DNA from: Rhizoclosmatium globosum
Taxonomy: Eukaryota > Chytridiomycota > Chytridiomycetes > Chytridiales > Chytriomycetaceae
Length of the DNA stretch: 58,469 nt
Assembly (NCBI GenBank): GCA_002104985.1
Contig: MCGO01000226.1
Coordinates: 1-58,469, forward strand
Direction: 5' to 3'
A model generated the notes under the pieces. The model saw only the letters and a program-made list of their open reading frames with translations, searched no databases and was not told the origin of the DNA. Shown one piece after another: positions 20,946 through 31,563 of the stretch (the first letter of the stretch is position 1; the number at the start of each line of letters is the position of its first letter). The position numbers and the translations under genes are program-made.

Positions 20946-22131
20946 ATGGATGTTCTACTCAAACACGCCGTGTCTCAGGGAAAGCGAAGGACCATCGATA
21001 GAGACCTTGGAATCGATTTGGATCTCGCATGTAAGATGGATCGCAGAGTGCGATAAGTTGATAGGCTAACTATGCTCCAAAAGACATGACACCCACACTG
21101 ATTGCAATGGGCTTCCCTTCATCCACTTTCCCTAAACGAATCTACAGAAACAGCATGAAACAGGTACATCCAGGCACAGAGACCTCTGCTGAATCGAGCT
21201 AGTTCTCACACGAAGAAAACACAGACCCTCAAATACCTGGACGCCAAACACAAGGACAAATACAAAGTCTACAACTTGTGCTCAGAACCTGGATTCTCGT
21301 ACCCGCCAGAGTCATTCCACTCAAACTGGGTCTCGTATCCATTTGACGACCACACTCCACCGCAGTTCAGTATGCTTCTTGCCATCGTATGTGATATTCG
21401 GGATTGGATGAGGAAAAATGAGGGGAATGTTGCTGTTGTGCATTGTAAAGCTGGGAAGGGACGGACGGGGGTTGTTTGTTGTGCTGTCATGATTGCGGAA
21501 GGTGTGTTTGAGGACGCGGAGAGTTGTTTGAGGGGGTATACTGGGTTACGGATGAGGGAGGGTTTTGGAGAGGGGTTGACTGTTGCGGGACAGGTTCGGT
21601 GGGTTAGGTATTTTGATGAATTTGTGAGGGGGTTTGGGAGAACTGTTGATGGGAATATTGGGGAAATAAGTGGAAGTACGAGTGGATGGAATGCGTATCG
21701 AATAGTTGAGAGGAAGATTGGATCTGTGACTGTTCATGGAATCAAGGGGAAACAAGGTTTGTTTCCACGTTATGTGGCCCTATCGGCTAACAATATTGTT
21801 AGATATCGTTCTCGAGTTTTTGATTGACGGGAAGCTTCATTATAGCACGACTGCGGCGTCAATCAAGAAACTCGAGAGTGGACCCGTTGACGCCAAAGTG
21901 CTCGCATTTACATCGCAAGATTCTGTTGCTCTGTCAGGTGATATTTGCATCCGCGTAAAAAGTACGACACAATTACTCTGTCGGATATGGTTCAACACCT
22001 ATTTCGTTGGTTTTGGTGAAGTCCACCCCGATTTACAGCGGATAGAATTCAAAAGGCTTGATGTTGATGGATGGAAACCGAGAGGATGTTTAGATACAGG
22101 GGAATTCCGATTGATCATGGAGTTCGAATAG
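20946..22131 (+). CDS. PTEN: PTEN-type phosphatidylinositol 3-phosphatase
   Basis: Exons 20946-21030, 21084-21163, 21225-21756 and 21803-22131 give 341 residues. The N-terminal PIP2-binding motif (QGKRR), IAMGFPSS, YNLCSEPG and FDDHTPPQ all match PTEN. The P-loop HCKAGKGRTG (Cys129) holds the two Lys residues typical of PTEN rather than generic dual-specificity phosphatases. A C2 domain follows from about residue 205, without the long acidic tail or PDZ ligand of animal PTEN. It dephosphorylates PI(3,4,5)P3 at the membrane. It lies between two Pam17 genes, divergent from the first and converging on the second. Confidence 0.9.
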
Positions 22132-22181
22132 AGTAGAATAGAGTCGTTGATGATAGTTTTATTGGGGTACATCCTCAAAAT

Positions 22182-22981
22182 TTACTCGCTGCCAGACTTC
22201 TTTTTCTTGATGGATCGCATAGCTTTGAAGCCTTCAGTCTTGATACGGTACTGATACGAAAGAATCAGTGATTCCTAGCGAAAAAGAAACTAACCTCTCT
22301 CTGTTTCCTGAGCCAAGCTCTGTATCCCGCAACAGACTTGACGCTTTCCGCATAGTAATCCGGCATTGGGCTATCCAGCGACATTCTGAGTTGTCCCTGA
22401 GGTCTGTACTTTTTCACGCGTTCAAAGAACTGTTTGTCCATCACATCGATAGCATCCAAGACATGCCTAAATATCTTGATTAGTTACATCATAATACAAC
22501 TGGATAATGCAACATACTTTTTCGCAGACCCCCTCCACAAAGCCCCACCCACAAACACGCCCAGCACACCACCCGCAATGCCAACACACATCGCCCCCAT
22601 CGAATACGCCACCGAAGCATCCATCACGCCAAAGACAAGCTCGGTCGGATCAAACTCCTTCACCGCCATAAAGTAGTAGGACCCCGCAACAAACGAAAGC
22701 AGTCCTGTTCCCGCCGACGTTGCAACTTCGAATGTTCTTGACTGTTTTTTGTGGTTGAAGTACTCGGTCCACGTCATTTGATTGGTTACTACTTGTTTGG
22801 TGGTTGATTTGGTGGTTGATGCACTCGAGGCAAGGCGGAGTCCCAGCCCAAGTTGTGGTTTCGCTGTGCATTGGATCAAGGATGGACTGGCGTATTTGAC
22901 AGCATTCGAAGAAGGAACGCCTGAAATGGGACGGGTAAAAGCGAGGAGGTTGGTGCGCATCAAGGGTACTAGTCTTTGCAT
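22182..22981 (-). CDS. PAM17: Pam17-like mitochondrial import motor subunit (copy 2)
   Basis: Three exons (22518-22981, 22295-22466, 22182-22250) give 234 residues. A long Ser/Arg-rich presequence precedes MTWTEYFNHKKQSRTFE. Two TM helices follow with EFDPTELVFGVMD between them, the hallmark Pam17 loop. GGALWRGSAKK, VMDKQFFERVKKYR, and PMPDYYAESVKSVAGYRAWL complete the family pattern. This is the canonical copy; the paralogue at 20051-20711 shares the same order of elements. The stop lies 50 bp from the end of the converging PTEN gene. Confidence 0.9.
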
Positions 22982-23108
22982 TTTTTGCTGTCTTTTTATG
23001 ACTCACCTTTTTGAAGATTCTACGTAAGTAATAAAACTGGTTCAAAATTTATTGCTTATGCTGGATCCTGATTGACAGTGTCGATCTTTCATAGAATTGT
23101 TGGACCAA

Positions 23109-25283
23109 ATGCTGCAACGAGACTCCGCTGACAGCGCACCCTCCAGCAGTTTACCTATACGCACCATTCCACTTGCGTTCCTCGACCAAGACCCTCATCC
23201 TACACCTCTCTCACCCCTCTCAGACAAGAAACGCGGGTCAATAGCAATCTCTAAAACTATTTCAAAATCAATCCAATCCCTCTCTTCCTCCGTCGCTCAT
23301 AAACTAGGAACTGACGCGTGTAAATACGAACGTGTCGACGAGTCTTTCTTGCACGCAAGACAACTGGAACAAAACGCGTTGGGTCCGTGGGCGCTGTTTG
23401 TGCTTTTTGCGTCAAGTGCTATTTGTATTGGGAGTCCTACTGTTTGGAATACTTTGTTGGTGGACGGGTATGGGACTCTGATTGTTTCTATGGTGTTGGC
23501 TTTTGTAACGTATGCGTGTTTCTTTGCTGTGTTGTTGGAGTTGATGGTCATGCTTCCGTTTAATGGTGGAATGGCGATATTTGCAAGGACTGCTTTTGGT
23601 TTGTTGTTGGTGTGGCTGATTTTGATTTTGATTTTGATGGAGAATAGGTCCTTTCGCAGGTTTCTTGATTGGAAGCTGTGAAGCATGGGAATACATCCTA
23701 TTTGCGGCGCAAGGATTCTGGATGATTGGGGAAACTTGTTCTCAGGTAATGAATGAGAGGAAGAACTTTCCATGTCATAACGTCTCGTTAGGTTTTTGCG
23801 ACAGACCCAAACTATGCGCCGCTGTACTGGATTCCATTTGGTATAATAATATTCGCCGCGAACATGGCTGGAGTTCGCGTCTTTGTCGTCGTATGCGCCG
23901 TTTTACTCTTCATAAATGTGTTTGGAGGAATGTCCGTGGTTTTACCCTCTCTCGCCTTTTTCAATCCCCGCAAATATGCTGTTGAAGATGCGATAAATCT
24001 TGGGTTCTTTAATATAACGGAAGGAGAGGCCATGCCTAGTACTGTTGCACTGTTATGGCCAACTGGGAGTAAACCGATTTGGCCGGGAATGGTGAGCATG
24101 CTTTGGTCTGTCTCTGGATTAGAGGTATGCGAAATTTATTACAACGAATTGGTTGACATTGGGTCAGATGGCGCCTCTGGTGGCAGAAGAAGGAAAAGAC
24201 TTTGTGAAAAACGCACCAAGACTCATGAAATACGCGCTCTTGTCGATTTTCAGTGTCCTTACGTATGTTATTGTATTGGTGCCATGTGTTCCGCCTGGCA
24301 TATCGACGCTTGTGAATGCAAATGATCCAATGATTGACGCCTTTTTGGCGTCATATAATTACGATTCTCTGACGGATAATGGAACTGTCGCTCGAGTCTT
24401 GTACTTTGTTCTGTTTGTGCCGGATATTATGCTCTTGTAAGTGTTCTTGGTTGGGCATGTAAGGGGAAGAACTGATGTTTCCAAACGTTAAGTATTGCGA
24501 TATATGTGTATGCAACTTCGCGTCAGATCTTTGCATTGAGTAAGGTTGGATATTACCCAACATTTGTGGCGAAAGTGCATGTAAAGTCCAAGACTCCCAT
24601 GTATGCGCTTGTGTTTTCCATGGCAATGAGTCTTGGAGCTGCGTTAGTTCTTCAGTTTGGTACTGCAAAGTGAATTTATTGTCACATTTTTTTATCAACT
24701 AATTCAAACGCAATAAGAGGCGTCGGGCGTTGCAGGGCAGGCGTTTCTCAATGGAAGTTTGCTTTATGCGATTTTCGCGTATATAGCTGTCGCCTTTGCA
24801 TACCTTAAGATGCGGTGGTACTACCCAAACTTGAAGTAAGTTGAGTTCTTTGAGACTTGATCCAACCAACCACGCCTGTCAAATAGACGACCATTTGATC
24901 TTGGACCTATTGTCGGCCCATTATGTGCAATTATTGTCGTGACTTCATACACGTCAGCACTCGCAAATTTATTCCAAAAAGAAATATTTCGTGACACATT
25001 GATTGTATGTATTTCGAAGCTGGGGGTTATGATGCTTGTGTTTGTTCTTTATCAACGGAAAAGAATGGTGGAGACACCAGAAGAACTGTTTATTCAGCGG
25101 TATCTGGATGAAGCTGCTGTTGGTGATGGCTCGCGTCGAGATGGAGTAGATGCCGGAGCCTGGATGAGGGACGTGAGGGAGGAGCTGCTAGAGCAACAGG
25201 CAAGGAAGGAAAGGGAAATGGGGGAGAACCAAAGGCTGGAGGATGTTACATTTTTGAGGGAAAGTCATGTGACAAAGGCATAA
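23109..25283 (+). CDS. APC-superfamily permease (amino acid/ethanolamine type)
   Basis: Seven exons (23109-23598, 23648-23745, 23792-24124, 24168-24436, 24493-24659, 24718-24835, 24887-25283) give 623 residues in phase. A Ser-rich cytosolic N-terminus is followed by about twelve hydrophobic segments. Motifs fit fungal APC transporters: LGPWALFVLFASS in the first helix, MVMLPFNGGMAIFARTAFGP in the region where relatives carry P-x-x-G-G-x-x-x-F, and ATSRQIFALSKVGYYP. The C-terminus is long, charged and cytosolic. It resembles ethanolamine-permease-like members, but the substrate cannot be told from sequence. The splice near 24659 was chosen for phase. Confidence 0.75.
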
Positions 25284-25655
25284 ATAGATAATTTCAAATG
25301 TTTCGGCTAAAACCATTGTAAATGTTGGTGTTTAAATCAGGAAACTGTGGTCAATGAATAAAAGACTATAGTTAATATACAATGTTTTAAACTAGACTTC
25401 TAAATTTCGTGAATGCTTATACGCAGAGAGTAAATTAAGTTGTTGAGATGGCTGGACTTGGTGATGTGAACGATAAAGTCAATACAAGCGAAAACATAAT
25501 GTCTCTACGCATTTCTTCGCGTTTTTTGTAAGAGATCGCCCCACGGAAAAGGAGGCAGTGTTGCTTTGGCAATGTGTGGCTGTGCTTGCTCGCAAAACAT
25601 TATAAAGCCGAGCCACGTATTCCAACCCATCACTTCCTAAACAACCGAAAACTCA
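25284..25655. other. spacer
   Basis: Between permease and lectin genes; AT-rich, no gene recognised. It should contain the lectin promoter. Confidence 0.4.
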
Positions 25656-26168
25656 ATGATCCAACTCCTCTTCCTCCTCGCCCTCACTTCTGCACACGCC
25701 CTTGCCCAAAACTGCGACTGGTGGTTCAACTCTGTCTACAACAGTCCAAACACTTACAAGCTCGTCCGCCCAAAGACCAATGGCTTCGCTAACTGTCTTC
25801 CTGTTGATCAAAGTTTCTTCAAGTGTAGCTACCTCATGTCTCCAGACGGACGCACAACCTTGACATTGCAACAAGATGGAAACCTTGTCGCGTTGCATTA
25901 CGAGGAAAAGGGGGGCTGTGGTCCAAGCTCTGGTAAATCATGCTGGGTCTCCAAGTGGAACGCGCAGCTTTGGGGAAAGGGTGGGTACGGGCAAGGTGCT
26001 GCGTACTGTTTGAACCAAGGGTTCCGATTCATGTGTGCAGAAACTAGTTCTGCACCTGTTTTCATGGTTGCCGGACCAACTGGTGACCTGTGTGTTCGCA
26101 ATGACGGACGTATTGTTTTGTACTCTGATAATGGGGCTCGTGAGATTTGGAGTGTTGCTGTTGCTTAA
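25656..26168 (+). CDS. secreted bulb-type (B-type) mannose-binding-like lectin
   Basis: Single exon, 170 residues. Signal peptide MIQLLFLLALTSAHALAQ. The mature part shows two B-lectin strands: LTLQQDGNLVALH (canonical Q-x-D-x-N-x-V) and LCVRNDGRIVLYSDNGA with IWS after it. Several Cys pairs are present. It is probably an extracellular carbohydrate-binding protein. The middle ~60 residues (CGPSSGKSCW onward) are an insert without an obvious match. Confidence 0.75.
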   Translation: MIQLLFLLALTSAHALAQNCDWWFNSVYNSPNTYKLVRPKTNGFANCLPVDQSFFKCSYLMSPDGRTTLTLQQDGNLVALHYEEKGGCGPSSGKSCWVSKWNAQLWGKGGYGQGAAYCLNQGFRFMCAETSSAPVFMVAGPTGDLCVRNDGRIVLYSDNGAREIWSVAVA

Positions 26169-26476
26169 TGGATTGTTGCAAGATGCATTGAAATAAAGAT
26201 CAGGTTATCAATACACTTAAGTATATAAAGAAAATTAAGAGCAAGTGTTACTCTGTAGTTGCCTCTGTAGTTGAGTGAATTAATAACTGTTTTTTGGTCT
26301 TTACGGAAGGGGAATGTCATTGTATAGTCAAGAAGAACGATCGCTCTGCATTTCAATTTACTAACCCGTATTATCGAAAGACACCTATGCAATTTAGCAT
26401 ACATATTTAATTTATTTTAATCCATCAATTGAATGGATTTATATATCATCTAGCAATTTATCGGCACAAACCCCAT

Positions 26477-26549
26477 GGGCGTATGGCAAAATGGTTACCG
26501 CGCTTGACTACGAATCAAGAGATTCCAGGTTCGACCCCTGGTACGCTCG
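26477..26549 (+). tRNA. tRNA-Arg (anticodon ACG), third copy
   Basis: Identical in the tRNA body to 103-175. The GC-rich trailer after the TTTT run (ACGGCGGCGGGCAGGTAG) is again conserved with one or two changes, while sequence further out is unrelated. Confidence 0.95.
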
Positions 26550-26579
26550 TTTTGACGGCGGCGGGCAGGTAGTGGCGCG

Positions 26580-27245
26580 ATCGCTGACGGTGGAAGTGTT
26601 GAAAAAGCTGGAGATGACACCTGGACCTCATGACGTAATCCACTGTGTCCTTAACGTCTTAAATTTCTCACAAGTTTTCAAATGGTGGTAGAATGGCGAT
26701 GAGTGAGCCGTAGGTGACGGCGGATTGACGCGTTGGTGGTTAAAGTTTTGTGAGAAGACATGTTTGAAGGAATTTCAGCTCCCTCCTTTACGTGTTGCTA
26801 TCTTAAATGGTTTACCCGAGAATTGCTTGGTAACAATGAAGGATTGTTATTTTCCAGAGTTTGAGATTGAATGTCCTGACATTTGACAGTGCTGAACCAT
26901 GTAGTCATGAACCATCAGAGTCTTACTTCGATTTATTGAAGATTGGATCGTATTCTTTTACGTCTTATTTCAGTCGATATTACATACATTCAAATAAGGT
27001 GCATAACCGCGCAGAGAAATTGATAACTTTAACTTACCCCAGGATGCAAGCATTCATTTGTAGGATCAGGCATGATGTTATCGCATATTTTTTATTATAA
27101 GACCAAAGGAACGAAGAGGAAGTGTCTGGAACTCAAATTTTGAAATTTCTGAGGTGGCTTGAAACTGAAACGCGACCCGGAGACACCTGACAACATCCAA
27201 ACATCTGCATAGAGACACCAGTGCTGTGGCTTCAAAGAATTCTCC
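26580..27245. other. spacer
   Basis: No gene recognised. An open stretch of 79 codons at 26861-27100 has no distinguishing feature. Confidence 0.4.
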
Positions 27246-28415
27246 ATGAAACTGTATATCTGTTCACTGCTCTTAGTCGGCTCCTTGGTTTCCGCCCATG
27301 GCATGTTATATGGCCCCAATGGACTGGCGGATACTGAAACTCTCGGATCGACTCGAGGATATGATAAAGTGGGCATCTTAATTGATAGCTTGCGTGCTCC
27401 ATCGGATCCAACGGCTTTCTGTCGTAATGCTCCTGTATCGAGTTCGAGAGTACCATTTATTCTTAGCCCGTCGGGGTCCTCACATTCTGTTGCACTTGCA
27501 TTCTCACTTGGGTCTCAGCATATAGGGTAAGCTTAAAAGATTGCTGTCGTGAAGATATTAAGCCTTAATTCTTTCAGGGAGTGTTCATTGGAGCTGATAA
27601 ACCCAGTAACCAACACAAGAACTGTAATTGCTTCTGTTGATGGTCCAAAAGGGTGTGCTACAATGCCAAACATCTCTCCTGCATTCGAAAGCACAAAACT
27701 CGCCCCAGCAAACGTACAATGTCCTCAAAATGTACCAAAGGGGCTTCGAACAAATGACATGTGCACGTTCGACTGGAACTTCACTCTTATGAATGTGGAA
27801 AATGTAGACTGTACGGATTGTATTCTAAGATGGAGTTGGACGGGGAGACATGTTGCTGCCACTGAGCATTTTGAGAACTGCATTGATGTGACGATTGTGA
27901 AAGCTGGTGGAGTTGTTGCGTCACAACCAGTTCAAGTTCCGCAATTAGATCAAGTTGTTCCTGAGATGAATGCTACCGCTGATAAAAGCCTACCAGGTAA
28001 TCCAGGAATCACCCAAGAGGTTACAGCAGTCAAGGTTACGGCTACCACAAAATTTCAAGCTTTTGAAAATCCCGTGAATTCGCTCTCCATGGACGTACCA
28101 AACACGTCAACTGCTTCATCATTTGTCTCAAGCACGACTACGTATATTTCCGATTCGCCGATTGTTACAATGGCTCCACCACGATTGCAAAACTATTTGA
28201 ATGTGGCAAATCAGCCTGTGGCAACAACATCAACACTCTCCACTTCTACATTCACGTTAACTTCAATAATGCAAACATCAACCACAGCAATGGCGACCAA
28301 GACCTCCGAACCTCCGAAGGTTGCTCCAACAATAATTCCAGAAAAGCCAAACCAACCTTACAATTTACCTCAAATTACGATCCCAAAAAAGAAATGCCCT
28401 CCTCGCCTTCGATAA
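27246..28415 (+). CDS. LPMO-like secreted protein with Ser/Thr-rich tail
   Basis: Two exons (27246-27526, 27578-28415) give 372 residues. The signal peptide MKLYICSLLLVGSLVSA is followed at once by HGML, so the mature protein would start with His, the hallmark of copper lytic polysaccharide monooxygenases. A second His (SSHSVAL) and the C-terminal block RWSWTGRHVAATEHFENC, before DVTI, resemble the W-x-W...N-C-A-DV-x-I end of AA11/AA16-type enzymes, with Phe where the axial Tyr usually is. Ten or so Cys support a secreted fold. About 170 residues of Thr/Ser/Pro-rich tail follow. It probably oxidises chitin or cellulose, but the family assignment is uncertain. Confidence 0.6.
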
Positions 28416-28585
28416 ACTTTCTTCCTTGCTATTGTACAATAAACATTCAATAATGTAAACAAATATCTTCGCCACCGTTTTGAACTATCCAAACAAATAC
28501 TGCGCATTCCCTCACACCGAAAAACTCACCCAAAAGCAGCCTTCATTGCTTCTTCATTCCAAAACAAATACCAAAAACAACTGAA

Positions 28586-29465
28586 ATGCTTCTCCAACAA
28601 TCTGCTCTTGCTCTTATCGCCTTTACGCTCCTCTCGCTTGCAGTTCCGACCCCACAATCACCAGAAACCATCGCTCAAATCCAACAAATCCAGCAAATGC
28701 AAGCCTCCTCACCAGACCAAACTGGAGCTACTCAAGCCGCTCTCCAGTCCCAAATCAACGCCATTGCTGCCCAGCCACAGTCAAGCACCTGGACTGGAAC
28801 CAACCCTACCCAAAACGCGTACTTGTCACAGATCCAGGCCCTTCAGCAGCAGTTGGGTGCTACCACTGACGCCGCGGCTCAAGCTGCTATTCTTCAGCAG
28901 ATTGTGAATGTTCAGGGACAAATGAATCAGGCTGCGGTTACGACGAATGGATGGAATGGGAGTCCGTATTGGGGACAGAATTGGAATGGTGCAAATGGGT
29001 GGTATGGAAACGCGTGGAATGGTAATGGATGGAATGGGAATCAGCAGGCGTTCTTGGCGCAGATTCAGGCGTTGCAGCAGCAGTTGACCGCGACTACTGA
29101 TGTGAATGCTCAGGCTGCGATTCAGGCGCAGATTAACGCTGTTACTGTAAGATTTTTTACTTTTAAGCTTGAGGGATATTGTTAACGCTTCTTATTCACA
29201 GGCCCAAATGAATAACCAAGCAGCTGCTGCAAGTGCTTGGAACCCATACTGGAATAACGGAGCTCAGAGTGGCTGGAATGGCGTGAATGCTTGGAATGTC
29301 GCTCCCAACGCTTGGAATACTGGATTGACTGCGAATCAGAATCATAACGCAGCGTTGACGGCCCAGATTCAAGCTATGCAGCAGCAAATGGCCACCATGA
29401 CTGACCCGAACGCTCAGGCTGCCATGAACGCGCAGATTGCTGCTGTTCAAGCCCAGATGGTTTAA
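28586..29465 (+). CDS. secreted modular Gln-rich / Trp-Asn-Gly-rich protein
   Basis: Two exons (28586-29146, 29202-29465) give 274 residues. After a signal peptide (MLLQQSALALIAFTLLSLAV) come Gln/Ala helical modules repeated about three times (IQALQQQLGATTDAAAQAAI, IQALQQQLTATTDVNAQAAI, IQAMQQQMATMTDPNAQAAM). They are separated by linkers full of W-N-G and N-G-W. No Cys, TM or known domain. I do not recognise a family. The alternation of helix blocks and aromatic-Gly spacers suggests a self-assembling wall or matrix protein (inference). Confidence 0.7.
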
Positions 29466-29639
29466 CGTGATGTTTTCTTTGTTTCATTTGCTTTTGATTT
29501 CAATAAATATGTTCTGAAGTGTATTTCCGTTAAACATCCTCTGAAAATTTTCTTTCCACGCAAGCAATCTCCACTTTTTAATTAGAGAGTGCAAACACTG
29601 AATCTTTCTTCACTTTTTTACTGCACAGATTCTGCAACT

Positions 29640-31415
29640 ATGCTACTTCCAGTGCACTTCCTGACTGCTGTCGTCCTTCTCGGATCTGTTGTTACCGCAA
29701 AAAGCTACTGCCAACCAACGCAGCCCTGTTGGCCAAGCGTTAAACAGTGGAAGGCATTAAACGCATCAACAAACCACCGTTTGATTCAAGTGACCCCAAT
29801 TGCCCGCCCTTGCTACTTGAACATCACGTCCGACGAATGCGGACTCGTCCAATCTATCTACTACAATGCAGAAGGCCGCACAGACTCTCCCGGTGCTTCA
29901 TTTTGGACAAACTACGAGACTTGTGGAAGCAAGGACTGTGTTATGGATTTACTCGTTCCTGGACTTGTTGTGGGGCCTGGATCTTGTGAGCTTGGAAGGT
30001 TGTCCCCTTACGCACTTGTTGCGTCCAGCCCTAAAGACATCTCTGCTGCGATCTTGTTTGCGAAGCGGTACAATATCAAGGTTGTTATTAAGAATACGGG
30101 CCACGATCTTCAAGGACGTTCCTCGGCTCCGGGATCTCTCTTGATTTGGACACATGAGATGAAACATAAGAAGTATTACCCACGGTTTGATGCTTGTGGT
30201 GCTTATAACCAGCCTGCTATTGCTATTGGAGCAGGAGTTCAAGGTCTTGAGGCATATACTTTTGCTGACTCGGTTGGGGTTACGATTCCAGGTGGTCATT
30301 GTCCTACTGTTGGACTTGCTGGTGGGTGGTTTAGCGGAGGTGGATATGGATTTATGACTCCACTTTATGGGTTGGGAGCAGATAATGTATTGCAGGTAAC
30401 GCTTGTGACTGCTGATGGTGTGACTCGAGTACTCAACAGCTGCTCTCCCGACCGCGAATTGTTTTGGGCAATTCGCGGAGGCGGTGGAGGAACCTGGGGA
30501 GTTGTCACGGAAGTTGTGTTCAAGGTTTATCCTCAACAAGCCCTGATTTCATTCGACTTTGAGTATACAGTCAGTGCTGACGCCACTTCTGACAATGCGA
30601 CAAGTCTATTGAAGGATTTTATAACTACTCTTGCGGCTATGCAACCAAGAATGATGGCACTCAATGGAAGTGCTTCAGCTGTTTTGTCAAACTACCAAGT
30701 CGCAGGTGGCTACGTGATTCCTGGAAAAAACTTGAGCGCAATTCCAGAAGCTTTTTCGCCCTTGACGAGTTTCTTTGCGAGATGGAATGGTTTGTTGACT
30801 GGAAACCACACCATCACACCACTCGAAAAGTTTATTGACATTCTTCCCATCGCTTCTAAGTGGGACTCGGAACTGTCAGGCGTCAGTGCTCGCATGTCTT
30901 CCCGTCTCATCCCAAAGTCATTGTTTAATAGCGCCGACTCGATTTCCAAGCTGGCTGACGCGATTCTCGAAGGATACGCCCTGAATATTCCTCCTGGCTC
31001 GCCTCAATCTCAAGTCCCCCTGTTGGCCTCGCTTCCAATTTTTATTGTCATGGAAGGTCCATATAACCACAAGGATAATTCTGAGACCGCTATTCACCCA
31101 GCGTGGAGAGAAATGTACTGGTTCGTTTATTACCAAAACGGATGGACAAAGAACTTGGCGGAACTGGCCCCGATTGTGAGTATTGCTGTTTCAGCCGCTG
31201 CTGATCCGTTGCGTGCTCTGACTCCTGGATCTGGTACTTATTTTAATGAAGCTGATGTGGATGAAAAGGATTGGCAGAGTGCGTTCTTTGGAGAGAATTA
31301 TGATCGGTTGTTGAAGGTTAAGAAGAAGTATGATCCAACTGGTCTGTTTACTGTTTGGAAGGGTGTTGGATGGAGTGTGGAGGATACTGCTTTGGAGGCT
31401 TGTGGTGGAAATTAG
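29640..31415 (+). CDS. secreted FAD-linked oxidase of the berberine-bridge (BBE) type
   Basis: Single exon, 591 residues. Signal peptide MLLPVHFLTAVVLLGSVVTA. A PCMH-type FAD-binding domain covers about residues 115-310, with NTGHDLQGRS (His155) and GGHCPTVGLAGG (Cys221): the His and Cys that carry bicovalent FAD in BBE-like enzymes. The C-terminal BBE segment is present (YFNEADVDEKDW, then YDRLLKVKKKYDPTGLF). It would oxidise a sugar or alcohol and reduce O2 to H2O2. A peroxide source next to an LPMO-like gene is a sensible pairing, though the substrate is unknown. Confidence 0.85.
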   Translation: MLLPVHFLTAVVLLGSVVTAKSYCQPTQPCWPSVKQWKALNASTNHRLIQVTPIARPCYLNITSDECGLVQSIYYNAEGRTDSPGASFWTNYETCGSKDCVMDLLVPGLVVGPGSCELGRLSPYALVASSPKDISAAILFAKRYNIKVVIKNTGHDLQGRSSAPGSLLIWTHEMKHKKYYPRFDACGAYNQPAIAIGAGVQGLEAYTFADSVGVTIPGGHCPTVGLAGGWFSGGGYGFMTPLYGLGADNVLQVTLVTADGVTRVLNSCSPDRELFWAIRGGGGGTWGVVTEVVFKVYPQQALISFDFEYTVSADATSDNATSLLKDFITTLAAMQPRMMALNGSASAVLSNYQVAGGYVIPGKNLSAIPEAFSPLTSFFARWNGLLTGNHTITPLEKFIDILPIASKWDSELSGVSARMSSRLIPKSLFNSADSISKLADAILEGYALNIPPGSPQSQVPLLASLPIFIVMEGPYNHKDNSETAIHPAWREMYWFVYYQNGWTKNLAELAPIVSIAVSAAADPLRALTPGSGTYFNEADVDEKDWQSAFFGENYDRLLKVKKKYDPTGLFTVWKGVGWSVEDTALEACGGN

Positions 31416-31563
31416 CTGGGTATCACTTTTTTTATAAATTCGTTGAATAAATAGTTTTCAAAAGAGGAATTTTCATATTTGTATTTTATTTTAATGATAC
31501 TGATGGGCTAAATGGAGTGGGGGGCTAAATGCATTGAACTTCTTGAGAACCAGTTCAGAAGAA

